From Pinus tabuliformis (taxonomy: Eukaryota > Streptophyta > Pinopsida > Pinales > Pinaceae): a stretch of 64,000 bases of DNA. The stretch covers positions 316,604,783-316,668,782 of the forward strand of contig CM062820.1 in the NCBI GenBank assembly GCA_031772625.1, read 5' to 3'. Within the stretch, counting starts at the first letter, position 1; every line of letters begins with the position of its first letter. Shown one piece after another: positions 47,842 through 59,639 of this stretch. Under the pieces are notes generated by a model that worked only from the letters and a program-made list of their open reading frames with translations, had not been told where the DNA came from and ran no database searches. The position numbers and the translations under genes are program-made.

Positions 47842-48553
47842 TGATGTATGGTGCACGAATGTGTCTTAGAACTTTCTCTTAATTCAAAAGTGTGTTAACA
47901 GGCCAACACGTTTTCACACATGTATTGTATTCTTTTGTAAGAATATTCTTTGGATGTTTGTAATTCATGTTGCTTTAACCTGTACTAAGATAGTTGAACT
48001 ATTTCAGTTTTTTTAGTGCATATGCTATTGGAAATGTGTTGTATCAGTTGTTAACATTGTCTCTCCCATGTGGACTACTCCGTCTGACACTTGACAGATC
48101 CATTCTTGTAAACTTGCTATAACGACTATCGCATTCGTGTGGACTATTCCGATGGGTGTTGTATGTGTTATTTGTTCACTTTGTGTTTGTGACTGACGCA
48201 TCCATGTGGAATACTCCACTGGAAGTTGTGCATGTCTTGTTGTATTGTGTGTCTCTAACAGAGTTGGGACTATTCCCTTTCGACTTGAGACTCACTCTCA
48301 CCCTCCCTCTCTACAGTGAAAGAACTTAGACACAAGTTACACTAAGCACTCACTAGGCACATGAACCTTACTGTTTGAAGACTAATTATACCACTCTCAT
48401 GTGCTGACAAGCAAGAGCTAAGGCATATCTTTAAGATAATGGCAACCGGACCATCATACCAGACGGGACTCCTACACCAAATGGTGTGAGGTATAGTTGG
48501 GACTTCATACCGGGGAGATCCCCTGAATGTTGGTAGGTCCAGTAGCATCAACA
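47842..48553 (+). repeat. LTR F1
   Basis: TGATGTATGGTGCACGAATG...AGCATCAACA, 712 bp. It is preceded by a CTATTGGGGTTAG tract and by about 50 bp that also precede LTR F2. The primer-site-like TGGCGCTAGAAGGAGGG (48558-48574) follows. Confidence 0.8.
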
Positions 48554-49419
48554 TTTCTGGCGCTAGAAGGAGGGCCACCAGTTGTTTATGGATGAATTTC
48601 CTCTCACCCCCACTCATCAATCATCTGGTCAAGGAATTAACTCGCACTCGCTCTCACCTACACGCAACTCTGAAATTGTTTACTCCTCACCTCCCAGATG
48701 TGAAAACGAAATTTCATATTGGCACCTCCACTTTGTCTGTCCCATCACCCGTCAATTTTCCAAAGAAGTGGGACTGATCCCAGGAATACAAGATCTTCCA
48801 TATGCATCAAAGAATCCAAATACCAATCCCATAGGATTTTAGTCTCATCAATGGAAGAAGGAATGATTACCACTCTCGAAGGTTTGAGAGAAGTTGTTGA
48901 GAACAGAGAGGAACCTTTAGTGTTCTAACAAGGAGAGTGGGACACCCTCGTGAGCTTGGTCTCACACTCCAGTACAGGAGGCAGAGGGGAAGGAAGTGGA
49001 TGAGGTGGAGGCAGAGAAAAACCAACTGAATCGGAGGCGAAACCATCAGATTCTCAAGAAGAGGAGGAGGATGAAGAAGAAGAAGACATGGCTGACCAAA
49101 AATTCAAATGGATGACTCAGGGACTATTGGCTCTCTTGGGTGCTTTGCACAAGATTCCAAAGCATTTGGAGAGGATGTTGACAAAGTATGACCCTAAAAA
49201 AGAAGGGAAGGCAAAGACCACTTGGATAACTTATACCTACCACTACAGACACTCGAGGTATGATACGACGACGTTGCATGCAGATTGTTTCTGTGTACCT
49301 TGGCTGGTCGAGTAGTAGTATGGTATCATAGCCTCCCTGCCAACCCCAATGATATCATAGTCTGTATTCTTTTCTATGAGGATCAAGTAGTGGCTCCAAC
49401 GCCCCACTATTGGGGTTAG
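48554..49419 (+). pseudogene. Short internal segment of F (gag start)
   Basis: 866 bp between LTRs F1 and F2. It holds the primer site, a gag N-terminal region (about 48582-49310, including an acidic Glu/Asp run near 49055-49090 and HKIPKHLERMLTKYDP) and then the internal 3' end with a purine tract (TATTGGGGTTAG). The same gag start appears in the long segment after LTR F2. A fossil. Confidence 0.7.
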
Positions 49420-50098
49420 TGATGTATGGTGCACAAATGTGTTTTAGAACTTTCACTTAATTCAAAATCCTGTTAACAGGCCAATAGGTTTTCTTTGGAC
49501 GCTTGTAATGCATGTTGCTTTAACCTGTGCTAAGATAGTTGAACTATTTTGGTTGTTTTAGTGCATATGCTATTGGAAATGTGTTGTATCAGTTGTTAAA
49601 ATTGTCTCGCCCGTGTGGACTACTCCATCGGACACTCAACAGATCCATTATTGTAAACTTGTTATAATGATTGTCACACTCGTGTGGACTATTCTGTTGG
49701 CTGTTATATGTGTTATTTGTTCGTTTTGTGTTTCTGACTATCGCATCTATGTGGACTACTCCACCGGAAGCTATGCATGTCTTGTTGTGTTGTGTGTCTC
49801 TAACAGAGTTGGGACTATTCCCTTTTGACTTGAGACTCACTCTCACTCTCCCCCTTTGCAGTGAAAGAACTTAGACACAAGTTGCACTAAGCACTCACTA
49901 GGCACATGAACCTTACTGTTTGAAGACTAAGTATACCACTCTCATGTGTTGATAAGAAATAGATAAGGCATATCTTTAAGATAATTGCATATGGGCCATG
50001 ATATTGGATGGGACTCCTACACCAAATGGTGTGAGGTCTAGTTGGGACTTCATATCAGGGAGATCCCCTTAATGTTGGTGGGTCCAACACCGTCAACA
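49420..50098 (+). repeat. LTR F2 (shared)
   Basis: TGATGTATGGTGCACAAATG...CCGTCAACA, 679 bp. It aligns with LTR F1 throughout and is followed by TTTCTAGCGCTAGAAGGAAGG, the equivalent primer site. Confidence 0.8.
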
Positions 50099-51961
50099 TT
50101 TCTAGCGCTAGAAGGAAGGTTACCAGTTGTTTATGGATGAATGTACTCTCACCCCCACTCATCAATCATCTTGTCAAGGAATTAACACGCACTCCCTCTC
50201 ACCTATGCGTAACTCTGAAATTGTTTACTCCTCACCTCCTAGATGTGAACACGAAATTTCATATCAACACCTCCAATTTGTATGTCCCATCACCCGTCAG
50301 TTTTCCAAAGAAGTGGGACTAATCCCAGGAATACAAGATCTTCCATATGCATCAAATAAGCTAAATACCACTCCCATAGGAGTTGTTGTCTCATCAGTGG
50401 AAGGAGTGATTGCCACTCTTGAAGGTCTAGCAGAAGTTGTTGAGAACAGAGAGGAACCTTCAATCTTTTGACAGGGAGACCATGACACCCTCGTGATATT
50501 AGGCTTACACTATGGTATAGTAGGCAGAGGGGAAGGTAGTGGAGGAGGTGGAGGTAGAGACAAACCAACCAACTCGGAGGCGGAACCATTAGATTCTCAA
50601 GAAGAGGAGGAGGATGATGAAGAAGAAGACATGGCTGACAAAAAATTCGAATTGATGACTTAGGGACTATTGGCTCTCCCAGGTGCTTTGCACAAGATTC
50701 CAAAGCATTTGGAGAGGTTGTTGACAAAGTATGACCATGAAAAAGTAGGGAAGGAAGAAGACCACTTCGACAACTTCTCCCTACAGCTGCAGACACTCGA
50801 GGTATGGTACAACGACGTTGCATCCAAATTGTTTATGTGTACCTTGGTTGGTTGAGCAGTAGTAAGGTATCATAGCCTTCCTGTAAAATCCATCCTAAAC
50901 TAGGGTATGTTCCAAATAATGTTTTTGGAATTTTTTTTTGATGACAAGACCCCTGCCATGTTTCTCAAAGAGTTGGGTAGTCTCAAGACGAAGTTGAAGG
51001 AGAAAGTGAAAGACTTTAATCAGAGGTTTTTATGCATATTTAACAAGTTTGCAGCAGACACGAAACCTGATTACTCCATCACTGTCGACTATTATATGTC
51101 TATATTTCCAACCAATATTGTGTAGTTCATCAAGCGAGCTACGAAACCAACATTACATGAAAATTGCAAAGAGGCGATCATTGTCGAAAAGGACCTGTGC
51201 GTGATTGGAGTCATCAAGGATGATGAACCAGCAAAAGACTCCAAATATGTGAGTAGGAAGCCCAAGGCTGCTATGAGAAACAGGAAAGACAAGGAAGCAA
51301 GTGACATTAAAACCCTTACTCATCTTGTCAAGAAATTGACAACATAGGTGTCTGAGCTAAAGCAGTGAATAGCCGAGACATCTACTAGCAGTCGACCTCC
51401 TAGACAACAGAAGAGGAGAATGTCATCAACCAGTAACAACTTCCTGGCTAAAACTGTGTATAGCTCCAGCTCAATGTTCTAGATATAAATGTGCTTGAAC
51501 TCCAAGTTTTTCTCATTCCATGAAGACCGTCACCTAGAAGGGACTTGTCTGGAATGGAAAAGAGTTGCAGACTCAGTGTGAAACAATTTGAAAAACGTGG
51601 TAAATAATGTGCAGTGTCAACAGGAAGACGAAGATGATGAAGAAGATGTTGCATCTGATGAGGCACCTGGTACTAGGCAGGTAATCAACATGTATCAATT
51701 CTTGCACACAACACAAAAAATGAATACCAAGAAGCAACCCCCAAAGCAAAGTGGTTGATACAATCTGAGAATTCAAGGGTCTCCCCTTACTATTAGGGAT
51801 ATGCAAGAAAAGTTTGAATTGTTGAGGAAGGTTGATCCACCATCCGTCCCAAAGCAGAATGCACAAAGAAATATTGGGAAGACAGCTGCAAACAAGAGTA
51901 TGTCCATGAGAAGTAAACTTCTGAACACTCTGTCGGACGGTACAAACACGAATCTAACCCC
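50099..51961 (+). pseudogene. F gag region
   Basis: Begins with the gag start shared with the short segment, including an acidic run near 50595-50630 and HKIPKHLERLLTKYDH. It then has a gag capsid-like stretch (FFDDKTPAMFLKELGSLKTK, VKDFNQRFLCIFNKF at about 50930-51060) and a Lys-rich nucleocapsid-like part (KYVSRKPKAAMRNRKDKEAS near 51245-51300). No classical zinc knuckle was found. The region continues past the inserted solo LTR. A fossil with several breaks. Confidence 0.65.
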
Positions 51962-53012
51962 TGTTTCTAGGAAAACTAGTGTCTTGTTGAACGACTAGCC
52001 CTCTAGGTTTGGCAGCTACCCTAGAAACAACAGTTTAAATCAATTCAAAGATTTCCTCTATGTGTAATAGATAAGGGAAAGATAATGGAACCAACCTGGA
52101 ACTTCTGCTTAATTCCTTGCTTGATCTCTCTCCCCCTTGACAGAGCTTGCAACTCCTCCCCGTACTTAACCCGCTTGGAGAGTACCTGCACAAGTACAAC
52201 AACAAAGAACCGTCAAAGCATCGTGATCTATTACAACATAAACATTACAGAATTAGATATATAATGAACAAATGATAACATTTACAAATGATAACATTCA
52301 CAACTGTGCAATCATATGGAAGAAAACTTGAAGAACTTTATTAATAGAAGGGAGAATTACAACCCAGTTGTCTGATCTAGCATCATCCTCCCAACTTCAA
52401 TCCCTCTTCACCTCATGAAATAGCAAGATCACACCAACAATACAATGCTTTTTCCTCAATTACAAACTTTCAACACTTCCTTGCAATTCACAATATTCCA
52501 GCCCCTGGATCTCTTAGATGAGGGATCCATTTATAGATGTGTGCAATGGTGTGAGTCATCTCTAGGGTTTTGATTAGTGTCATTCCACTTGTTACATTTG
52601 GTTCCACAAGAGAGGGGATAACTGAAGTTTAGATCCCTTACTCATCCTTGGGTGAATTTAGAGAGGCAAGTGGCACAGTAGAAGTTTCTAGAAGATTCTA
52701 TGAGCATCCACTTAGCAAAATGTCCCGGACATTTGTCCATCCTCACCCATCACACCCTATAGAAGGCCTAAATAGTATGCATCGCACCCTAGTAGTGGAG
52801 CAGTCATTATGCATCACACTTTGCTAGTGGAGCAGTCAATATGGTTTAGTTTAGGCATTTTCCGGATGGTTTCTTAGGTGGAACTTTTGGGGAATGATGT
52901 AATCAGATGACTAAGCTCTTTTAGTGTATGAAACAACTCTTTTAGGGGTTGATGAGCCCTAGTTTAGCGACATATAAGTTTTGGGTTGATGTGCCCAAAT
53001 ATTTCTATAACA
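51962..53012 (-). repeat. Solo LTR in F, related to LTR of A
   Basis: TGTTTCTAGGAAAAC...TTTCTATAACA, 1051 bp, flanked by the perfect 5-bp direct repeat ACCCC (51957-51961 and 53013-53017). A minus-strand TATAAAT lies at 52529-52535. The ACTTTATTAATAGAAG block (about 52338) and the ends resemble the LTR of element A, so it is a solo LTR of the same superfamily in the same minus orientation. It sits inside the F gag-protease region. Confidence 0.85.
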
Positions 53013-54755
53013 ACCCCAGACACCTCAGTGAGTTTACCCGCTCTTGATTACAATATCATGGAATATATGAAGAAACTCATGCAAACGTCTCTTTGTTCGA
53101 GTTATCTAAGCTCAAGGGTTAGTGGGATATTCTGATGCATGCATTGGGGTAAACATCCACACACAGCACAACCTCTACCAGCAAGGGAGCAAGCACATCT
53201 CACAGTTCACTCACAACTTTGATCAATACACTCTGGATGGAAGAAGTAAACTATGTTTTCCCTCCATTCTTAATCTCATTTGAAATATTTAACTGCAATG
53301 TTCACAATTTTTTGGTTGACTTTGGCGCATTAGGTAACATCATGTCACTCTCCATTTCCAAGAGGATCAAAGGTAATGGAGCAAGACATATGCGCAGATC
53401 ATACAACTAGATCAAACATGCGTAGCAGCCATTGGTGAACTTTGGGATGTGATCATCCGATTATCTCCTGATGGCCAAGTTCACCAGTGCATCAACATTG
53501 TCATTGTGGACATACCAGAAGTGTATGGCTTACTGCTTAGCAGATATTGGTCTAGCGAGTTGAATGGATACTTTTCCACAGACAGGTTGCACTTATGGCT
53601 TTTGTACTATGGAAAAAGAAATCAGATACAGGTGTTATCCAAGAGATACATGAAACATAATGTCACTCCCATCAATGATGAGAATGAACCATTGGCTTTT
53701 GCAGAACTCATGTTGGAAACTGCCTCTTGGAAACACAACTGGGGTTTTATCTTGCACAGCTGGCTCCAACCCCACCAGACATGCATTTGGGTCTCCTTCC
53801 TTGCCCAACTGGTGGAAATGAAACATGTAGAGTACATTGTAACACTAGTAGTAGTAGTAGTACTAGCGCATCAAGCGGTTCATGTACAAACGAGTTGTGG
53901 AACATGTATTTTGATGGATCAAAGACACATGATGGCTCTGGAGTCGGGTGTGTCTTGATAAACCCAAAGCATAGGAAACAATTGATCTCAAGCCACTTGG
54001 AGTTTGAGGGCATGAACAACACTACTGAGTATGAAGCACTTGTATTGGGCTTGCACAAAGCCATTAGCCTCAATGTTCTTGCGCTAAAAGTGGTAGGTGA
54101 TTCAGAATTAGTGGTATGGTAGGTACGTAACACCATACACTATTTGTCACATCATCTCAAATTTTATAAACAAGATATACTGCACTTCATGGCCAAGGTT
54201 GATGTCTTCAAGGACACAACGATTAACAAAGATGAGCATGAGCAGTCTCTGCAAATTGCAGCTGATGACAAGAAAGGAAACCTCATCCCCAAGGGTGTGG
54301 CATCTCGTGAAAATATTTGTGACTTGCAACACCTCTTTCAAGGGCCAAGGAACAAAAAAACCCACATTTCCACCATGATGTACAGACAGATCAACTTGGG
54401 AACATAACAAGATCCAAAGTTCGTCAATCTCGGTATGTGTTGCACACCATTGGAATGATAAGCCTTTGTCTGCTTGTTCAAATAGTACCAGAATGTGTTT
54501 GCGTGGACATATGATGATCTGAAAACATACGACACGTGAATAATCCAACATGTGATTTTGATCAAAGAAGGGATCAAGCCATTTCAACAGAAGCTGAGGA
54601 AAGTACATTTTTCACTTGAACCCCTCATACAGAAAGAACTGACTAAGCTATTGGATGCATGGATCATTTACAGAGTTTTCCATTCTACGTGGGTTTCTAA
54701 CTTAGTTCCTATATGTAAGAAGTCTAGGGAGATCCCCTTATGCGTTGATTTCATA
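53013..54755 (+). pseudogene. F protease, RNase H, RT start
   Basis: The protease region is at about 53220-53960 (NFLVDFGALGNIMSLSISKR as the DxGA-type site). An RNase H domain follows at about 53895-54140, with three carboxylates in the expected places: MYFDGSKTHDGSGVG, NNTTEYEALVLGL and VVGDSELVV. After a ~400-bp linker comes the N-terminal part of reverse transcriptase (about 54550-54755: KEGIKPFQQKLRKVH, LIQKELTKLLDAWII, then WVSNLVPICKKS). RNase H therefore precedes RT. I recall this order from some Tat-like plant elements with an archaeal-type RNase H, so the assignment to Tat is reasonable. A fossil with several breaks. Confidence 0.75.
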
Positions 54756-54887
54756 GATCATGGTGGAACTGTGGGTTTTGTTGTTCCTTGGCCCTTGAAA
54801 GTGGTTTTTCAAGTCATAGATATTTTCGATGAATGCCACACCCTTGGGGATGAGCTTTCCTTTCTTGTCATCAGCTGCAGCTTAAGG
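54256..54887. repeat. Inverted repeat within F, ~125-bp arms
   Basis: The segment 54256-54387 (GCAGCTGATGACAAGAAAGG...CCACCATGAT) recurs in reverse complement at about 54757-54887 with roughly one mismatch in ten. The second arm begins where RT similarity stops. The arms enclose about 370 bp. Confidence 0.85.
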
Positions 54888-55003
54888 GGGCCTGACCCAG
54901 GTTCAAAGTTATTTGTGCCAACCAGCAAAACCCTAACTACTGGCCCTTTCGCAACAACCTACGAAGCGTAGACTGCAGTCTCACCAGAAGCAATATTGGG
55001 GGA
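54888..55003. other. Tail of inverted F-like fragment
   Basis: Sequence between the second inverted arm and the LTR of element G. No recognisable domain. It is probably part of the inverted fragment. Confidence 0.3.
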
Positions 55004-55914
55004 TGTTGGAACTAGGTTTCTGCATTGAGAGGCTTGTGTGATGGTCTTCCTAAAGTTCTTATATCTTAGATCTTCCTTCATGTCGACCTATTCCTTCCGA
55101 CTAGCAGCCACTGCAACTCTACCAAAATAATCTTCAGACCTTCACGAAGGTACTTGACTATACTTAACAAGCATAAAAGACACAAGTTCACTACTTTTAC
55201 GCAATAAATAGTATATTCTGAAGCATTTATGACCTATATTTGTCTTCGCACAGAGCTACCCCTTCTGAGTAGTTAACTATAGCATATTTATTTAAGAACT
55301 TCCAGGTCTCCATGAAGGAGGTTGATTACACTTATTATGCATAAATATTACAGATCTATTCGTTCCACACAGAAACAAAGCATTAATTCACATAAAAAAA
55401 ATCACAAACATAAGATACATAAACTTAAACAAAAGTAAATAAACACGGCATAGATCCACATATTCGAATCAAAAACAATCTTTATTAAGATGAATCGTTT
55501 AGATACAAACTTCTTATCCCTGCACACCTAGCTGCAGGGGCCCGTGCACTCAGTTGCAGACTTACAAAGGTCTCCATGCACTAAGCTACAGGAGCCTTCC
55601 CCTTTCACCTAAGTACAAGAAATAGACTTTCCTGCATTAGCACCTTGCCCTTACAATGATTCTCCATCAAAATATATCCCTTAGACTCGCTATGACTCAA
55701 CTATATATATCCTTTTCATTACAATACCATGGCCCGCGGACCATAGGTGAGTCTCAAAACTGACCTATCACCTACCCATACAAGGGACTGATGCCCCTTT
55801 GACTCTTACTTATCTTTGCACCCCTCTTCTATGTTTCATGGAGACTTTACAGTCTTTCATAAAAGCTATTACAAAACTTGACTTTACTGACAAAATTTGA
55901 CCCTAGGGATCCCA
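55004..55914 (-). repeat. 3' LTR of element G
   Basis: Plus-strand TGTTGGAACTAGG...CTAGGGATCCCA, about 911 bp, TG...CA. A minus-strand TATA-like ATATATATAG lies near 55702-55711. A purine-rich TTTAGGGGCCTATTGGGA adjoins on the internal side (55915-55932). The ends are inferred without the partner LTR. Confidence 0.6.
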
Positions 55915-55974
55915 TCCCAATAGGCCCCTAAATATGGTGACTCGCCCTCAAGTCATGCAGATAGCTTATCCACT

Positions 55975-58900
55975 TTGTGCCGGAGTTCACTGAACTCCAT
56001 CGTCAGGACTTCAAGGTCCGTTGTGCTCTATATGACAGCTTGTTGCACTTCTTCGACCATCTTCTTTGTAGTTGGCCCCTGCATCTCATGGCACATGGTC
56101 CTGTGTGTCTGTTGCAAAGTCTTCAACTTCTCTTGGATATCGAGAGTAATATGGCTTGCCTCCTCTATCCATAGTTGAATCCTACCCTTCAAAACTTGTT
56201 ATTTGCATTGCAACTCCTTAACCTGTGTTTGTAGCACCTTCATTTTTGGTAAGTGCATGAAGCATTGGACTGGCGCCAAAGTGTGCGCAGTCATCCTGAT
56301 CTCGTCAACTTTCCGTTTTGCTTCTCTGATCTCTGTACCTAATCACTGCAAGTTTGAGTCCTCCTATAGAGTGGTCCATAGCTCCATTCCATGTTGAAAG
56401 AGATCATTGCAAAAAAATATTGCATTCTCCAAAGTAGACATTTGTTCTCTGATGGCTGTGTCGCGTTGCTCCTTGACCTCTGGCAGAGTAGTCGATTGCA
56501 GTTTCAATTGCAGTTTTGAGATCTTCATATGAAAATCAAAAGCTATCGACCTACCTCCTCCTTAGATTGTCACACTGTAGCGGCTAATTTTCAAACCTTT
56601 GCTGACACTGCCACATCCTCTGGAATGTGTAGCTCTGGTACTGAATTACATGCTTATGTAATCGCTGCTTCTAGGCTCTAACTTCGCACTGCTAGCTCTT
56701 CCTTTTCCTTATGAGCTTGAACCTTTTCAGAAAAGATCTATTCGTTTTTCATTTTAACTTCACTAATCACAGATAGTGTGTGTTTTTCTCTGATCTGAAG
56801 CTCATCTGAGACGCCATGATGAAGCATGTGGAGGGTCTGAAGAGGCAGTGCAGCTAAATTCATACCCACTCCCTTCATCTTTCCAAGTTGAGCGTTATCT
56901 TACTTCGAATCTGTGTGCAATGTCCCTTCTAGAAAGGGAATGACTCTAAGGTCCAGAGTCCGTTCTATTTCCATTATGCTCGTGCTCACTTGAACCCCGC
57001 TCGCTTGGCCGACATTCACTTGCAGCTGACAAGTTTGTATGTGCAACTCGTGAAAATCTTTCAGCATGCTTTCGAGTGATTGTTGGAACTGCTTCTCGAA
57101 CTATCGCCATAGTTCCATTATTGTATCTTGGACCTTGTTCCTAATCTCATCCATGTCCCCTTCAGTCAGGACCATTGGATATGCATGTGTCTGCTTGTCC
57201 GATTTTTTCCTTTTCCTTGGTCTGGTAGTTTTCTCCTTTTGTCATTTTGACAACCTGAAGGAAGTGCTCTGCACATCACCCCTACCTCCTTCCAGCACGG
57301 ACTCTTTCTGCTCTTCAGTATGTTTGGGAGCCGATACATCGACTTCTCCTATGCCCTCTTTTGCAGAGTGCTCTTTATCGACAGCTTCCTTAGCAGTTGT
57401 TTCTTTGGCAACAACTTCTTTCTTCTTCTACTCGGCCAAGCCTCATGTTGTTTCTTGTGCTGCTTCTTTCCATTTCTACACAAATCTCGTTTTCACAGAA
57501 GAGCCTTCTTTGCCTTTGTTGGTACTTGTGCCTAGATCTCTGGGTTGTTGCCACTTCGCTAGCCATGACCCCATTATCTCTTGTATATCAGCCTCCATTA
57601 CTAGGTATGGAAACTTGTGCCATATCTTCTTAGGGTCTCACCTTGAGTAGATGGATACATTATGGAAATCATCCTTAAATTCTGCGAAGACCCGCAATTG
57701 CTCAAACAAGGTTGGAGACAACCTTGGCCTCTGACTTATCAATGTGCAGAGGTCCATCTAGACCAATATCCAGAATACGTTTGACTCTGTGACCCTCTTC
57801 GGATCCTTCATCACCCAAAGCGAGGAAAACTTCGTTGCCTCGGGTAAATCCTCATTCTGTGGAGGGAATTGACTATCCTCTGGTAGTCGCCATGCAAATA
57901 GGAAAATCAACAATAGGAGCTAGGCATAGTGAAATGCCTTTCTTTTCTCTTGTGCTTCAAGGAAATTTGCTAAACCCTCCTTGCATAGGTACTGTGCCAA
58001 GTTATACTACACCCCCTTTGCGCGCTATGAAGCCAATGAATTTACTGGCACGGGTACCTCAACCGCACGACATTTTCTCATGAACTTCCCAGCCAGAATT
58101 TGAGTGGACAACTCTACCGCTGGGTCTGTAATAGAGCGGATAGAGTATCTGCGTGACTTCTTGACCAATCCATATTTAGTTTTCATTTTATTCAAAAGTT
58201 CCTTCTACTTTCTTTTTCCTCCAAATTCCTTAGCTGGATCCGCCCCTTTATAGGGAAACATCGTAATTCTATGGAACAAGATGTCTGTTATGGGGATGGG
58301 TTCACCTAAGCACAAACACCCATCATGCACCATCATGAAAAACTAGCGCACGAAGACAGTATTGATAATTGATCTATGAAAGTGTGGCACACACAACATA
58401 TGAAGGAACCCGACCTGCTCGACGCCTTTTACCCATTTCATAGGTTCCAGCCTTGTGACCCCAATGTCTTCATAGTAAATCTTGGTAATGTATTTATTAG
58501 TAGATAAATGAGGAAATTTCTCATGGTCGGGGAGATCCCAATCCTCTAGTTTTAACAATGGGATATGCTCTAAGAGCACACCATCAAATACCACTTCTTC
58601 TGGCAGTAGTAGCGTTGAGATCGTGAACTTGATCGAATCCAAGTCCTTGGTTACCTTCACTTTCCCTTTCCACGGAGGGATATACATCGGGAGTCTAGTG
58701 GTAGGCTTACCCTCATCAACATCCAATTCCTCAACTCCATCGCGGAGTTCTTCTCCATCCAGATCCATGGGTTCCTTCGGCTACTTTGCCTTGTCCTTTC
58801 TTTCTTTCGGTCGACCCTCTGCGGGGTTCTTCATCGGTGACTGCCTCACTAGTATAGGTTGTGGTTTCTTCTGCTTCTCCTTAGCAGCCAATTGCTTCGG

Positions 58901-59008
58901 ACTAGGAGACCTTGGCACCATAGGCATTGATGGCATAGCTTTCACTGACACAAATTCAAGGGTCTTTGCTTGAGAGACAATGACTTCAGAACTTAAAGGC
59001 TTGACCAT
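55975..59008 (-). pseudogene. Element G ORF3, downstream of integrase
   Basis: About 3 kb of decayed coding sequence between integrase and the 3' LTR. The N-terminal part (about 58780-59008) is Pro/Ser/Lys-rich (SMPMVPRSPSPKQLAAKEKQ). A central part (about 58343-58768) has LPMYIPPWKGKVKVTKDLDS and HEKFPHLSTNKYITKIYYED. The C-terminal half (about 56000-57650) has a Lys/Glu-rich stretch, a basic nuclear-signal-like RPRKRKKSDK (near 57187-57240) and a predicted coiled coil (DEIRNKVQDTIMELW near 57120-57165). No membrane segment or known domain is evident. By position it corresponds to the env-like or extra ORFs of some OTA elements; function unknown. Confidence 0.5.
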
Positions 59009-59639
59009 CTATTCAAGGACAAGTTTCTAGCTATACTCAGGCAGTTTCATGAATGTCAAGCTTGCAACAAAATCCTCCCAAGTTTTCGATTCATAGAGCG
59101 AAAACAAGAGGGCTTATATACAACTATCAGAAGGAAAAGTGTTTTCCAGCAGAACAATATGCCAAATTTATAGGAGATTTCGAATTCAAATATGACCATT
59201 CGATCCATTTTCTGATCATAAATGCATCTTTGGCAGCATATCTCCAAATATTTTCGCCATAAATGTTGCCTACCCACTCCTACTAATGGGATTTTCACTA
59301 TACAATCATGAACAATGACTTCAACGGCTACTTTTGGACCCGTCTGCGTGGCACAAACCCCCATGATGCAACTCGTCCATCGCTACATCATCTATCACAG
59401 CTTCTTCTATCGCAACTTCTTTTGTTGTACCCCTTTCATCTGTCACGCAACCTCCTTACCATGTTCTCCTCTTCTTCAGGAAGTGTAGTTTATAGTTCTT
59501 CTCTCGCTTGTAACTTCTTGGAGCGCTAAGACTGTCCTACTACCATATAGTCATTGTGTAGGGGAAAGATCCCTTGTATACAATTTCAATCAACTGCCAT
59601 TCACCCTACCCAGGAATAATTCGCCATTTAGCTTCGCGA

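Larger units (their letters stand above)
47790..55003 (+). mobile_element. Tat-like gypsy tandem array F
   Basis: Order on the plus strand: an internal 3' end with purine tract (about 47790-47841), LTR F1 (47842-48553), a short internal segment with primer site, gag start and purine tract (48554-49419), LTR F2 (49420-50098), then a long internal segment with gag, protease, RNase H and the start of RT (50099-54755). Neighbouring units therefore share LTRs. The long segment contains a later solo LTR (51962-53012). The LTRs differ at roughly one base in ten. Broken, with more than ten interruptions. Confidence 0.75.

Noticed and set aside
50290-50823. 177-codon minus-strand open frame
   Set aside because: Antisense to the F gag region, with no recognisable motif.
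54147-54608. 153-codon minus-strand open frame resembling a plus-strand frame at 54552-54971
   Set aside because: The resemblance is caused by the inverted repeat in F; neither frame matches a known protein.
57066-57650. 194-codon plus-strand open frame, Ser/Phe/Leu-rich
   Set aside because: It is antisense to the Lys/Glu-rich ORF3 region of element G and its composition is explained by the complementary strand.
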